From CAZBRS01 sp964494475 (GTDB lineage Bacteria > Myxococcota_A > UBA9042 > CAZBRS01), in assembly GCA_964494475.1 (NCBI GenBank), contig CAZBRS010000005.1, forward strand, positions 1-64,000: 64,000 nucleotides of DNA, written 5' to 3'. Position 1 is the first letter of the stretch; every line of letters begins with the position of its first letter. The position numbers and the translations under genes are program-made. Below the pieces are notes generated by a model. That model was not told the origin of the DNA and made no database searches. It saw nothing but the letters and a program-made list of their open reading frames with translations. Below are positions 16,955-24,860 of the stretch, in pieces.

Positions 16955-18865
16955 ATGCCCCTGGTCGAAAAAGACAACTTCACCGTCGAGCTGGTGACGG
17001 GCAAGGACGCCGCCGGCCGCGACGTGCTGGTGCTGGTCGCCAAGCGCACCTACCGGCTCGACGCGCCGACGGGCCGGTGCACCCTCGACGGCGTCGACGA
17101 GCAGCCGCCGGTGCATGGCGACGACGTGTACGCCGAGGGCGGCGACTTCTTCGACGACGTGCTGCAGGAAGACGGCGAGATGGCGCCCTTCAAGCCGAAG
17201 GTCGACGTCGTGGTGCGCGCGCGGGCCTTCGCGCCCGGGGGCAAGCCCGTGCCGCGCTTCGAGACGTCGGTGCAGGTGGGCCGCTGGCAGAAGCGGCTGA
17301 CCGTCATCGGCGACCGACGCTGCGTCTGGCAGCCTCCCAAGAAGGAGACCAAGAAGGAGATCGTCTTCCGGCCGCCGCTCTTCACCGAGCCCGAGCCCAT
17401 CGCCGAGTGCCCCGTCACGTGGCGCCACGCCTACGGGGGCTCATCCCCCGTGCTGCCGCTCATCCCGCCCCACCTGCGCGAGCAGGTCGCGGCCGACCTC
17501 GAGGCCAAGCGCTCGGCCAAGGCCGAAGCCGCCAAGGCCGAGGCTGCCGCCCAGGCGGGCGCGGCGCCCGACGTCGAGGCGTTTCAGCAGGGCGCGACCC
17601 AGACCATCGACCTCAACGCCGTTCAGGCGGCGCACGCCGACAGCCTGTGGAAACGCGACGACGCCCGCGCCGACGTGGGCGCCGACGGCACCCAGGTGCT
17701 GCACGTGGGCCGCACGGTCGAGGCAGGCGACGGCTGGGACGACGCGTTGCGCGGGCCGGCCCCGCAGGCCGCGGCCAAGCCGAAGGCCGAGCTGCCCGAC
17801 GATCGCATCCCCTGTCCCTTCAACCCCGTCGGCAAGGGCTTCGCGCTGGGGCACTCGCAGGAGGCCCTCGACGGCCTGGCGTTGCCGAACCTCGAAGACC
17901 CCGCGCGGCCGCTTGTGCCCGAGATGATCGCGCGCGACCTGACGCGCCTGCTCGAGCCCGACGTCGTCCCGGCCGGCCTGGGCTTCGTGGCCAAGGGGGC
18001 GTGGATGCGCGCGCAGTTCGCGGGCTACTCGCCCGAGGAGGCCGAGGCCGCGAAGGCGGGCGTCGACGAGCAGCTGGCCAACCTCGACCCCGCCGACCCC
18101 GCAGAGCGCCCGGCGGTCGAGGCGCTGCTGGCCTTCGAGCCCAAGCCGTTCGACCCCACGTTCTGGAACGGCGCACCCCTCGACCAGCAGCTGCCCGACC
18201 TGGTGGGCGACGAGGTCGTCACGCTCACGAACCTCGACCCCTCGGGCCACACGCAGTTCCAGTTGCCGGGCCGGGCGCCGCTCCTCACGCTCGACCGCGG
18301 GCGCGGGCCCGAGCCCGTGCTGCCACGCCTCGACACGCTGGTCATCGATCGCGAGGCCGAGCGCGTCACGCTGGTCTGGCGCGGCCACCTGGCCTACGGC
18401 GGCCCCTCCGAGCTCGAGAGCTACCAGAAGCTCGTGGGCGACGTGCGCGACCTGTCGCTGCCCGAGCAGCGCGAGCAGGCCGCCCTGCTGCGCGCGGCCC
18501 CCGACCCGCAGGAGCGCGGCACCGAGGTGCTGAAGGTGCAGGACGACGCCGAACCGGTCCTGAAGCACGCGCCCGTCGCACCGTCCGCGGCGAAGCGGGC
18601 CTCAGCCCTGGCCGAAGGCGCCGAAGCGGCCGACGAAGACGACCGGGGCACCCGCGTCATCCGCCTGGCCGAGGAGGGCCGAGAGCTGCAGGCCGACACC
18701 GCGTGGGTCGCCGGCGAGAAGGCCGCCGCCGCGCCCGGCCTGACCCCCGAACAGGCCGAGGCCGCCCGCAAGGCCGCCGAGATCGCCGCGAAGAAGCAGG
18801 CCATCGTCGAGAAGCTCGCGGCGCTCAAGGCCGCCGAAGCCGAGGCGGCGAAGAAGAAGAAATAG
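16955..18865 (+). CDS. DUF2169 domain protein (type VI secretion-associated family)
   Basis: 636 aa. It begins with the VLVAKRTYRL strand and contains WRHAYGG and CPFNPVGKGFA, both signatures of DUF2169. This family is encoded near type VI secretion loci and VgrG/PAAR effectors, where it is thought to act as an effector adaptor. A 70-residue low-complexity Lys/Ala insert sits at about residues 180-235, and the C-terminus is an Ala/Glu/Lys coiled-coil-like tail ending KKKK. No VgrG, PAAR or other T6SS component is in the window, so it is an orphan here. The ATG at 16955 follows CGGAG. Its stop is 2 bp from the greA stop on the other strand. Confidence 0.88.
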   Translation: MPLVEKDNFTVELVTGKDAAGRDVLVLVAKRTYRLDAPTGRCTLDGVDEQPPVHGDDVYAEGGDFFDDVLQEDGEMAPFKPKVDVVVRARAFAPGGKPVPRFETSVQVGRWQKRLTVIGDRRCVWQPPKKETKKEIVFRPPLFTEPEPIAECPVTWRHAYGGSSPVLPLIPPHLREQVAADLEAKRSAKAEAAKAEAAAQAGAAPDVEAFQQGATQTIDLNAVQAAHADSLWKRDDARADVGADGTQVLHVGRTVEAGDGWDDALRGPAPQAAAKPKAELPDDRIPCPFNPVGKGFALGHSQEALDGLALPNLEDPARPLVPEMIARDLTRLLEPDVVPAGLGFVAKGAWMRAQFAGYSPEEAEAAKAGVDEQLANLDPADPAERPAVEALLAFEPKPFDPTFWNGAPLDQQLPDLVGDEVVTLTNLDPSGHTQFQLPGRAPLLTLDRGRGPEPVLPRLDTLVIDREAERVTLVWRGHLAYGGPSELESYQKLVGDVRDLSLPEQREQAALLRAAPDPQERGTEVLKVQDDAEPVLKHAPVAPSAAKRASALAEGAEAADEDDRGTRVIRLAEEGRELQADTAWVAGEKAAAAPGLTPEQAEAARKAAEIAAKKQAIVEKLAALKAAEAEAAKKKK

Positions 18866-18867
18866 AT

Positions 18868-19341
18868 CTAGATATAAACGACCTTCAAGACCTCGTACGC
18901 ACGCGAGCCCTTGGGGGTCTTCACCACCACCTCGTCGCCCTCCTCCTTGCGGAGCAGCGCGCGCGCGATGGGCGACTTGATCGAGATCTTGCCGTTCTTC
19001 AGGTCGACCTCGTCCTCGCCCACGATCTGGTAGGTGATCGTCGTGTCGCTGTCGAGGTCCTGCAGGGTGACCGTGGCGCCGAAGACCACCGAGGTCTCCT
19101 TGATCGACGCCGGATCGATGATGTCGGCGCGCGCCAGGTGGCTCTCGAGCTCGCGGATCTCGGCCTCGAGCATGCCCTGCTTCTCCTTGGCCGCGTGGTA
19201 CTCGGCGTTCTCGGACAGGTCACCGTGGGCGCGGGCCGTGGCGATCTCCTGCACGACGCGCGGGCGCTCCTCCTTGGCCACCTTCAACCGCTCCAGCAGG
19301 CGGGCGTAACCCGCCGCCGTGATGGGCACCCGATCCACCAT
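18868..19341 (-). CDS. greA: Transcription elongation factor GreA
   Basis: 157 aa, the normal GreA length. The N-terminal coiled coil carries the tip motif HGDLSENAEYHAAKE with the conserved acidic Asp and Glu that enter the RNA polymerase secondary channel to stimulate transcript cleavage. The C-terminal FKBP-like domain is also recognisable (YQIVGEDEVD and ISIKSPIARALL, close to the usual SP(I/L)ArALlGK). It follows the HEAT-like gene by 16 bp on the minus strand and converges tail to tail with the DUF2169 gene. Confidence 0.95.
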   Translation of the reverse strand: MVDRVPITAAGYARLLERLKVAKEERPRVVQEIATARAHGDLSENAEYHAAKEKQGMLEAEIRELESHLARADIIDPASIKETSVVFGATVTLQDLDSDTTITYQIVGEDEVDLKNGKISIKSPIARALLRKEEGDEVVVKTPKGSRAYEVLKVVYI

Positions 19342-19357
19342 GGTCCACCTTCTCCCG

Positions 19358-20101
19358 CTATTTCTTCCGCTGGATGACGCCCGTGTCGTCGATCCAGAAC
19401 TCTTCGGGGATACGCGTCCGCAGATCCTTGCGGTGCGACTTGGGGATGGCCCAGTGGTTCTGGACCAGCAGGTCGAGCACGAAGTTGCGCAGGCGGGCCG
19501 TCTCGTCGTCGACGAGCAGGCGCTCGGCCAGCAGCGTGGTGGTCTGCACGTCGGGGTACGTCGCGATGGCGTCGACGGCGTGGAAGCGGATCTCCTCCTC
19601 GGGGCTGGAGAGCCACCCGAGCAGCCGCTCGTGGATGCGCGGATCCTGGAAGTCGCGCAGTTGGCTGATGAGCGAGAGCTTGCGCTCGAAGTTGCGCGTA
19701 TCGACGTAGTCGTCGGGCAGGGCGTCGACGAGCTCGAGCAGGAACGTGACGGTCTCCTCCTCGCCCACGAGCCGCCGGAGCAGCTTGAGGGGCCAGAAGA
19801 TGGCGGTCTGCTCGGACAGGTACTCCTTCAGCAGGGGCACCGCGCGCTCGCCCTTGGCCAGCAGGATGTTGAAGACGATCTCTTTCTCGTCTTCGTCGAC
19901 GATGCTCTTGTCGGTGTTGTAGGTGAAGCGCAGCAGCAGGCCGCGCAGCGCGTCGTCGGAGTTGATCTCGCGCAGCACGTCGATGCAGCGCTTGCGGTCG
20001 ACCTGCTGCCCATACGGATTCTTCAGGCGCGCCGACATGGCCGCGATGGTCCGCGTCTGCTTCTGCTCGCGACGCCTGGCGAAATACTCCCCGAGTCCCA
20101 T
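19358..20101 (-). CDS. HEAT-repeat-like protein
   Basis: 247 aa, all-helical. Paired helices resembling HEAT repeats recur (DALRGLLLRFTYNTD, AVPLLKEYL, PRIHERLLGWLSSPEEEIRFHAVDAI, LLAERLLVDDETARLRNFVLDLL). There is no signal peptide or membrane segment. The ATG at 20101 is supported by GGGGAGGA upstream, and a longer upstream frame has no usable start signal. It is the first gene of an operon with greA and is divergent from pyrE. A scaffold role is inferred from fold only. Confidence 0.8.
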   Translation of the reverse strand: MGLGEYFARRREQKQTRTIAAMSARLKNPYGQQVDRKRCIDVLREINSDDALRGLLLRFTYNTDKSIVDEDEKEIVFNILLAKGERAVPLLKEYLSEQTAIFWPLKLLRRLVGEEETVTFLLELVDALPDDYVDTRNFERKLSLISQLRDFQDPRIHERLLGWLSSPEEEIRFHAVDAIATYPDVQTTTLLAERLLVDDETARLRNFVLDLLVQNHWAIPKSHRKDLRTRIPEEFWIDDTGVIQRKK

Positions 20102-20187
20102 GGCGCGGTCCTCCCCGACGGGCCGAAAGTGTAGTCCCGCGAAGTCCGAAGTCAATTCCGGGGTCGCCCGGCGGGCGTTCGGCCGGT

Positions 20188-20217
20188 TTGACGCGCCGCG
20201 CCGGGTTGCGGTACGAT
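20188..20217 (+). promoter_or_regulatory. Candidate sigma-70 promoter of the pyrE operon
   Basis: TTGACG (20188-20193) and TACGAT (20212-20217) are 18 bp apart and lie 27 bp upstream of the pyrE ATG in the divergent spacer. Matches are good for both boxes, and the leader would be about 20 nt. Confidence 0.5.
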
Positions 20218-20243
20218 GTCGCGATGCCAGAGGAGTGGGACTC

Positions 20244-20798
20244 ATGGATTCCCGTCGGCGGCTCTTCGAGATCCTGAACGAGCGCTCGTTTCGGCGCGGC
20301 GACTTCGTGCTGGCCAGCGGCAAGCGCTCGACCTACTACATCGACTGCAAGCCCACGGCGCTCTCGCCCGAGGGCATGGTGCTGATCGGGCAACTGCTCT
20401 TCGAGCGCTACCGGCAGGCAGGGCTGAAGGTCGCCGCGGTGGCCGGTCCGTCCATCGGCGCCGACCCGATCACCATCGCCGTGTGCCACGCGGCGTGGGC
20501 AGCGGGCGAGCCCCTGTTCGGCCTCATGGTGCGCAAGCAGCCCAAGGACCACGGCACGGGCAAGCGCGTCGAGGGCGCCTCGAACCTCGCGCCGGGCGCG
20601 GCCGTGCTGCTGGTCGAAGACGTGGTCACGACCGGGGGCAGCTCGCTCGATACGGTGCAGGCGCTGACCGACGCCGGCTTCCGGGTCGTGCGGGCGCTCG
20701 CCCTGGTCGACCGCCAGGAGGGCGGCCCCGCGCGCTTCCACGAGGCCGGCGTTCCCTTCGAGGCGCTGTTCACCATCGGGGAGTTCCTCGACCCATGA
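20244..20798 (+). CDS. pyrE: Orotate phosphoribosyltransferase
   Basis: 184 aa, within the usual range. It converts orotate plus PRPP to OMP in pyrimidine synthesis. It shows FVLASGKRSTYYIDCKP at the N-terminus (orotate-site region), GPSIGADP, a flexible loop KQPKDHGTGKR and the PRPP-binding signature VLLVEDVVTTGGSS. The ATG at 20244 follows GAGGAG. The stop overlaps the ATG of the next gene (ATGA), and this gene heads a three-gene operon with a lipoprotein and a hydrolase. Confidence 0.95.
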   Translation: MDSRRRLFEILNERSFRRGDFVLASGKRSTYYIDCKPTALSPEGMVLIGQLLFERYRQAGLKVAAVAGPSIGADPITIAVCHAAWAAGEPLFGLMVRKQPKDHGTGKRVEGASNLAPGAAVLLVEDVVTTGGSSLDTVQALTDAGFRVVRALALVDRQEGGPARFHEAGVPFEALFTIGEFLDP

Positions 20799-21346
20799 CC
20801 TCCCGCGCGCTGGCCTTGGCCTGGCTCGTCCTGCTCGGCGGCTGTGCCGGACGCTGGGCCGAGTTGCGCGACCGCGAGACGCGCGGCGGCGAGTCGTACA
20901 CCGATCTCAAGCTGCACCTCGACGTGCAGGCCACGCGCCTCACGCCCGAGGCCGCCGTCGCGCGCGTCGACGCCCTCTGCCACGACCGGCGCTGCCTCGA
21001 CGCCGAGCGCCAGAAGCTCGAGGCCGGCGCCCGCGCCCACGCCGAACGGCAGGCGCGCTTCGTGCTGGTCGTCTATACCCGCGAGCCCGCCTGGAACGAC
21101 CTCGATCGGCCCGACTCGAAGTGGCGCGTCCACCTCGAGGCCGACGGGCAGCGCCGCCTGCCCGACGAGATCCGCAAGGTCAAGCGCAAGCGCTACGTCT
21201 ACGAGCGGCTGTTCCCGGCCCTCGACGGCTTCCGCGAGGCCTACGAGGTGCACTTCCCGGCCGCCGCCGGCCCGACGGACGGCCCGGAGCAGCTCGTGGT
21301 GACCGGCGTGCTCGGGACCGTGTCGCTGACCTGGGGACCGAAGTGA
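20795..21346 (+). CDS. Hypothetical lipoprotein
   Basis: 183 aa. The signal peptide ALALAWLVLLGGC has a lipobox with Cys17, so the mature protein should be lipid-anchored. The rest is a basic, charged domain with a VVYTREPAWNDL strand and a C-terminal beta-rich end (EQLVVTGVLGTVSLTW). I do not recognise the family. Start and stop overlap both neighbours by 4 bp (pyrE upstream, hydrolase downstream), so the three genes are coupled. Confidence 0.8.
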   Translation: MTSRALALAWLVLLGGCAGRWAELRDRETRGGESYTDLKLHLDVQATRLTPEAAVARVDALCHDRRCLDAERQKLEAGARAHAERQARFVLVVYTREPAWNDLDRPDSKWRVHLEADGQRRLPDEIRKVKRKRYVYERLFPALDGFREAYEVHFPAAAGPTDGPEQLVVTGVLGTVSLTWGPK

Positions 21347-22242
21347 ACGAACCCCGCGAGCCCCTCTGGACCGAACACACGTTCAGTGCGTGGGACGGCA
21401 CGCGCCTGTACTACCGCGTGTCGCGCCCCGACACCGCCGACGCGCCGTGGCTGGTGCTCTGCGACGGCATCGCGTGCGACGGGTTCGTGTGGAAGCGCCT
21501 GATCCCGGCCTTCGCCGGGCGCTGCGGGCTGCTGCACTGGCACTACCGCGGCCACGGCCGGAGCGAGCCTCCCGCCGACTTCGCGAACCTGACCATCCCC
21601 GATCTGGCCCGCGACCTCTGCGGCATCCTGGCCGAAGCCGAGGTACCCCCCGCCGTCCTGCTCGGGCACAGCATGGGCGTGCAGACCATCCTCGAGACCT
21701 GGCGCGCCTGCCCGAAGCGCATCGCGGCCCTGGTGCCCGTCTGCGGCAGCTACCAGTACCCGCTCGACACCTTCCACGAGTCGACCGTGCTGAAGAAGGC
21801 CCTGCCCTGGCTGCGCTTCGGCGCCAAGCGAGCGCCCGGCCTGTTCCGAGCCTTCCTCCGCAGCACCCCGGCCGAGGCCTCGTTCGCCTTCGCCTTCCTG
21901 ACCCAGGAGGTGAACCGCGACCTCACGTCGCGCGAAGACATGCTGCCCTACTTCGAGCACCTGCGCTCCCTCGACTTCGACCTGTTCACGACCATGTTGC
22001 ACTACGCCGGCCTGCACAGCGCCGACGACCTGCTCGAGCGCATCGACGTGCCCACCCTCATCGTCGTGGCCACGCGCGACGCCTTCACGCCGGCCTGGCT
22101 CTCGAACGAGATGCACCGCCGCATCCACGGCTCCGACATGCTGATCCTCAAGGACGGCAGCCACGGGGCGCCCATCGAGTACCCCGACGTGCTCAACCTG
22201 CGGCTCGAGAAGTTCCTGCTCGAGAAGGGGTTGCTGCGGTAG
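21343..22242 (+). CDS. Alpha/beta hydrolase
   Basis: 299 aa. It has the nucleophile elbow GHSMG, the acid in VATRDAF and the catalytic His in DGSHGAP, which are all three members of the alpha/beta-hydrolase triad. The oxyanion region is around LCDGIACDG and the GHGRSEPP loop is typical. The substrate cannot be deduced, though the family includes esterases, haloalkane dehalogenases and acyl hydrolases. A GTG start at 21343 overlaps the upstream stop (GTGA). The next in-frame ATG would remove the first strand, so GTG is preferred. Confidence 0.88.
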   Translation: MNEPREPLWTEHTFSAWDGTRLYYRVSRPDTADAPWLVLCDGIACDGFVWKRLIPAFAGRCGLLHWHYRGHGRSEPPADFANLTIPDLARDLCGILAEAEVPPAVLLGHSMGVQTILETWRACPKRIAALVPVCGSYQYPLDTFHESTVLKKALPWLRFGAKRAPGLFRAFLRSTPAEASFAFAFLTQEVNRDLTSREDMLPYFEHLRSLDFDLFTTMLHYAGLHSADDLLERIDVPTLIVVATRDAFTPAWLSNEMHRRIHGSDMLILKDGSHGAPIEYPDVLNLRLEKFLLEKGLLR

Positions 22243-22261
22243 CGGGCGAGGCCCCCTCCGC

Positions 22262-24850
22262 TCACCCGAACATCCCCCGAATCTCAGCCGCCAGGCGCTC
22301 GCGCTCGTCGGCGTCGGTCACGGCGCCCCCGCCGGCGCGCTCGACGTGGAACACGTCGCGCACGTGGCCTTCGAGGGTGGCGATGCGCCCCCCGGTGATC
22401 GAGAGGCCGTGGCGGTAGAGCAGGTCGGCCAGGCGGTGGGCCACGCCGGGGCGATCTTCGCCGGCGATCTCGATCACGGTGTCGTGGCCGGACTCGCCGG
22501 GCAACACGCGCACCTCGAGGGGGGCGAAGCGACGCCGGCCCCCGCGGGCCGGGGGCAGCGGTCGGGAGGGGCCGTCGTGGATGGCGGTCGCGATCTGGGC
22601 GCGGAGGGCGTCGAGGGCGGCGGGGTTGCCCACGAGCCGGCGGTAGCGGTCCTCGACCAGCAGATGGTCGACGGCCAGGCCCCCGAGGGTCGACGTGATC
22701 GACGCCTCGAGCAGGTTCAGGTTGTGCAGGGCCAGGGCCCACGTGATGCGCGAGAGCAGGCCCGGACGGTCGGCCGCGGCGACGTCGATGACCAGGAGCG
22801 GCCACGGCTCGCCGCCCGCCGACGTCACGCGCACCTCGGCGGCGCCCGTGGCCAGCGCGGCCGCGGCCACCTCGAGCCGCGCCACCAGATCGCCGGGGCG
22901 CCCGCGCGCGAAGAACGCGTCGGGCAGCTCGGCCAGCAGCGCCTGCCGGCCCGAGGACCCGGGCAGCAGGGCCAGGACCTCGGCGCGGGCCTCGGCCGCC
23001 AGCTCGGCCAGCCCATCGGGATCGCTACGCTCGAGCAGGCGACGCAGCGTGAGGAACGTTCCCGTCACGAGGTCGACGAACCAGCGCGACGGGGGCTCCT
23101 GCTTCACGGCCGCCGCGTCGACGAGCGTGAGCAGGTAGAGAGCGTCGAGCTCGCCCAGCGAGCCGAGCGCGTGGGCCAGGCGGCTCACCTCGGTGGCGTC
23201 GCGCAGATCGACGGTCTGCGCCGCGCGCGAGAGCTCGAGGTGCCTCAGCACGAGGGACGCGGCCACCTCGATCACGCGGGGAGGCACGCCCCAGCGTCCG
23301 AGGATCTCGCGCGCCAGGCGCTCGCCGACCACCTCGTGCGGATCCGGACCCTCGTCGCCCTTGCCGATGTCGTGGAAGAGCGCCGCCAGGATCAGCGCCT
23401 CGCGGAACGGCGACACCAGCTCGACCCGCTGGGCGGCCGGATGGAGCAGCTCGCCCGACAGGGCGCGCTTCGCGAGGCGCACCGCCATGAACGTGTGCCG
23501 ATCGACCGTGTAGAGGTGCTGGGCGTCACCCCGAGGAAGGAAGGCGATGCGCGACCATTCGGGCGCCAGGCGCGGCAGCACGTCGAGCTTCTCGAAGAGC
23601 CCCAGCTCGTCCCCCCCGGTGGCGGGCTCGAGGAGCAGCGGCAACGCCTGGGCCACCACCAGGGAGCCCGGCAGATCGTTCACGCGCTCGGCCAGCCGGG
23701 CGCGCACGCGGTACGGGATGCGGCCGCCGCCGCGGCACGCCAGGCGGATCCACGCGAACGGATCGTCGACCGGCGCGGCGTCGGGCGCCAGAAAGCGCCG
23801 TCGCTCTCCGTACGAGGGACCGCCGGCCTCCTCGATCTGCTCGAAGACCACCTCGAGCACCTCGGAGATGGTGCGCGCGATCTCGAACTGGTGGCGAAGC
23901 AGGCGCGTCTCGGGGCGCGCCTCTCCCCCGGCGCCGAACCCCAGGCGCAGGGCAACCCGGCGCTGCGCCGGCAGCACCAGCGCCCCGATGCGATCCCCGG
24001 TCTCGAGGAAGAGCGCGTTCCGCAGCCGGAAGAGGGCCGCGAGCGCGTACTCGAGGCGGTGGACGAGGCGCGGCTCGAGCGCGACCGCCCCCTGCAGCCG
24101 GCGCAGCCAGCCGATGGTCTGGGCGTCGCGCAACCCGCCCTTGCCCTGCTTGAGGTTCGGCTCGGTGCAATAGACCGTACCGCCGAAGCGCTCCCGCCGG
24201 GCCCGCGTGCCCTTCAGGAGCGCCTCGACCACGTCGGCGCGCCCGCCTAGGAGCCCGTAGCGCCTAGCGCTATCGGGCTCCGTCTGGGGGTCTGGGGGCC
24301 CTCCCCCAGGCAAGCAACCTGGGAGCCTGTCGGTCGTGTATTCAACGGGTTGCGCCGACGGTCCAGGGTCGCCACGAGCGGCTCCAGCGCCATCCTGGCT
24401 CAATGCGCTACGGGCTCCCAGGCGCCGCGCGACCTCGGCCGTCAACGCCTCGGCCAGGGCTGCCTCGCCCGCGATGGCGCGCCCCTCCCACAGGTTCAAC
24501 GCCGCCCGCACGTCGGCGTCGGCCGCGGCGAGGCTGAGCTCGGGGGTGCGCAGCGTCACCTGCAGGCGCACGCCGCGGTCGAGCAGGCCATGCTGGAAGG
24601 CAGCGAACGCCGCGGAATCGACGGCGCCCCCGTCGGTGAGCAGCGTGAGATCGAGGTCGGAGCCGAAGCAGAGCTCGCGACGGGCGAGGCTGCCGAGGGC
24701 CAGCAGCGCGCACCGCCCGCCTGCCACGAGCGGCGCCGCCTCGGCTCGGAGGCGGGCCTCGACCTCGGCCGTCCAGGCCCGCACCTGCGTGCGCCCGTCG
24801 GCGAAGCCGAAGATGCGCTCTTGCGTGCCGCGCGTCGCGCGCTCGTCCAC
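22262..24850 (-). CDS. glnD: [Protein-PII] uridylyltransferase/uridylyl-removing enzyme, with an in-frame repeat insertion
   Basis: 862 aa. The modules in order are a nucleotidyltransferase domain (LALGSLARRELCFGSDLDL), the GlnD linker (TEPNLKQGKGGLRD), an HD domain (ALFHDIGKG) and two C-terminal ACT domains (ADRPGLLSRI, EDRPGVAHRL). It uridylylates and de-uridylylates the PII nitrogen-signalling protein according to glutamine level. Residues about 143-201 (bases 24249-24424) are encoded by an interspersed palindromic repeat that is absent from the family. The insert separates the catalytic Asp motif from the TEPNLK linker, and the frame stays open through it. The GTG start at 24850 is 10 bp after the mutS stop. 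Confidence 0.92.
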   Translation of the reverse strand: MDERATRGTQERIFGFADGRTQVRAWTAEVEARLRAEAAPLVAGGRCALLALGSLARRELCFGSDLDLTLLTDGGAVDSAAFAAFQHGLLDRGVRLQVTLRTPELSLAAADADVRAALNLWEGRAIAGEAALAEALTAEVARRLGARSALSQDGAGAARGDPGPSAQPVEYTTDRLPGCLPGGGPPDPQTEPDSARRYGLLGGRADVVEALLKGTRARRERFGGTVYCTEPNLKQGKGGLRDAQTIGWLRRLQGAVALEPRLVHRLEYALAALFRLRNALFLETGDRIGALVLPAQRRVALRLGFGAGGEARPETRLLRHQFEIARTISEVLEVVFEQIEEAGGPSYGERRRFLAPDAAPVDDPFAWIRLACRGGGRIPYRVRARLAERVNDLPGSLVVAQALPLLLEPATGGDELGLFEKLDVLPRLAPEWSRIAFLPRGDAQHLYTVDRHTFMAVRLAKRALSGELLHPAAQRVELVSPFREALILAALFHDIGKGDEGPDPHEVVGERLAREILGRWGVPPRVIEVAASLVLRHLELSRAAQTVDLRDATEVSRLAHALGSLGELDALYLLTLVDAAAVKQEPPSRWFVDLVTGTFLTLRRLLERSDPDGLAELAAEARAEVLALLPGSSGRQALLAELPDAFFARGRPGDLVARLEVAAAALATGAAEVRVTSAGGEPWPLLVIDVAAADRPGLLSRITWALALHNLNLLEASITSTLGGLAVDHLLVEDRYRRLVGNPAALDALRAQIATAIHDGPSRPLPPARGGRRRFAPLEVRVLPGESGHDTVIEIAGEDRPGVAHRLADLLYRHGLSITGGRIATLEGHVRDVFHVERAGGGAVTDADERERLAAEIRGMFG
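24249..24424 (-). mobile_element. Palindromic repeat element, copy A, in frame inside glnD
   Basis: 176 bp. The ends form a perfect 14-bp terminal inverted repeat (GGAGCCCGTAGCGC at 24250 and its complement at 24405-24418). A hairpin runs 24250-24281 and another is CTGGGGG...CCCCCAG at 24284-24309. It is nearly identical in sequence to copy B in its first 105 bp, more diverged in the middle, and the same length except for one base. Translated on the minus strand it gives LGARSAL...QPVEYTTDRLPG...RYGLL. No transposase is present, so it looks like a non-autonomous MITE- or REP-like unit. Confidence 0.85.
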
Positions 24851-24860
24851 GAGGTGGCCC

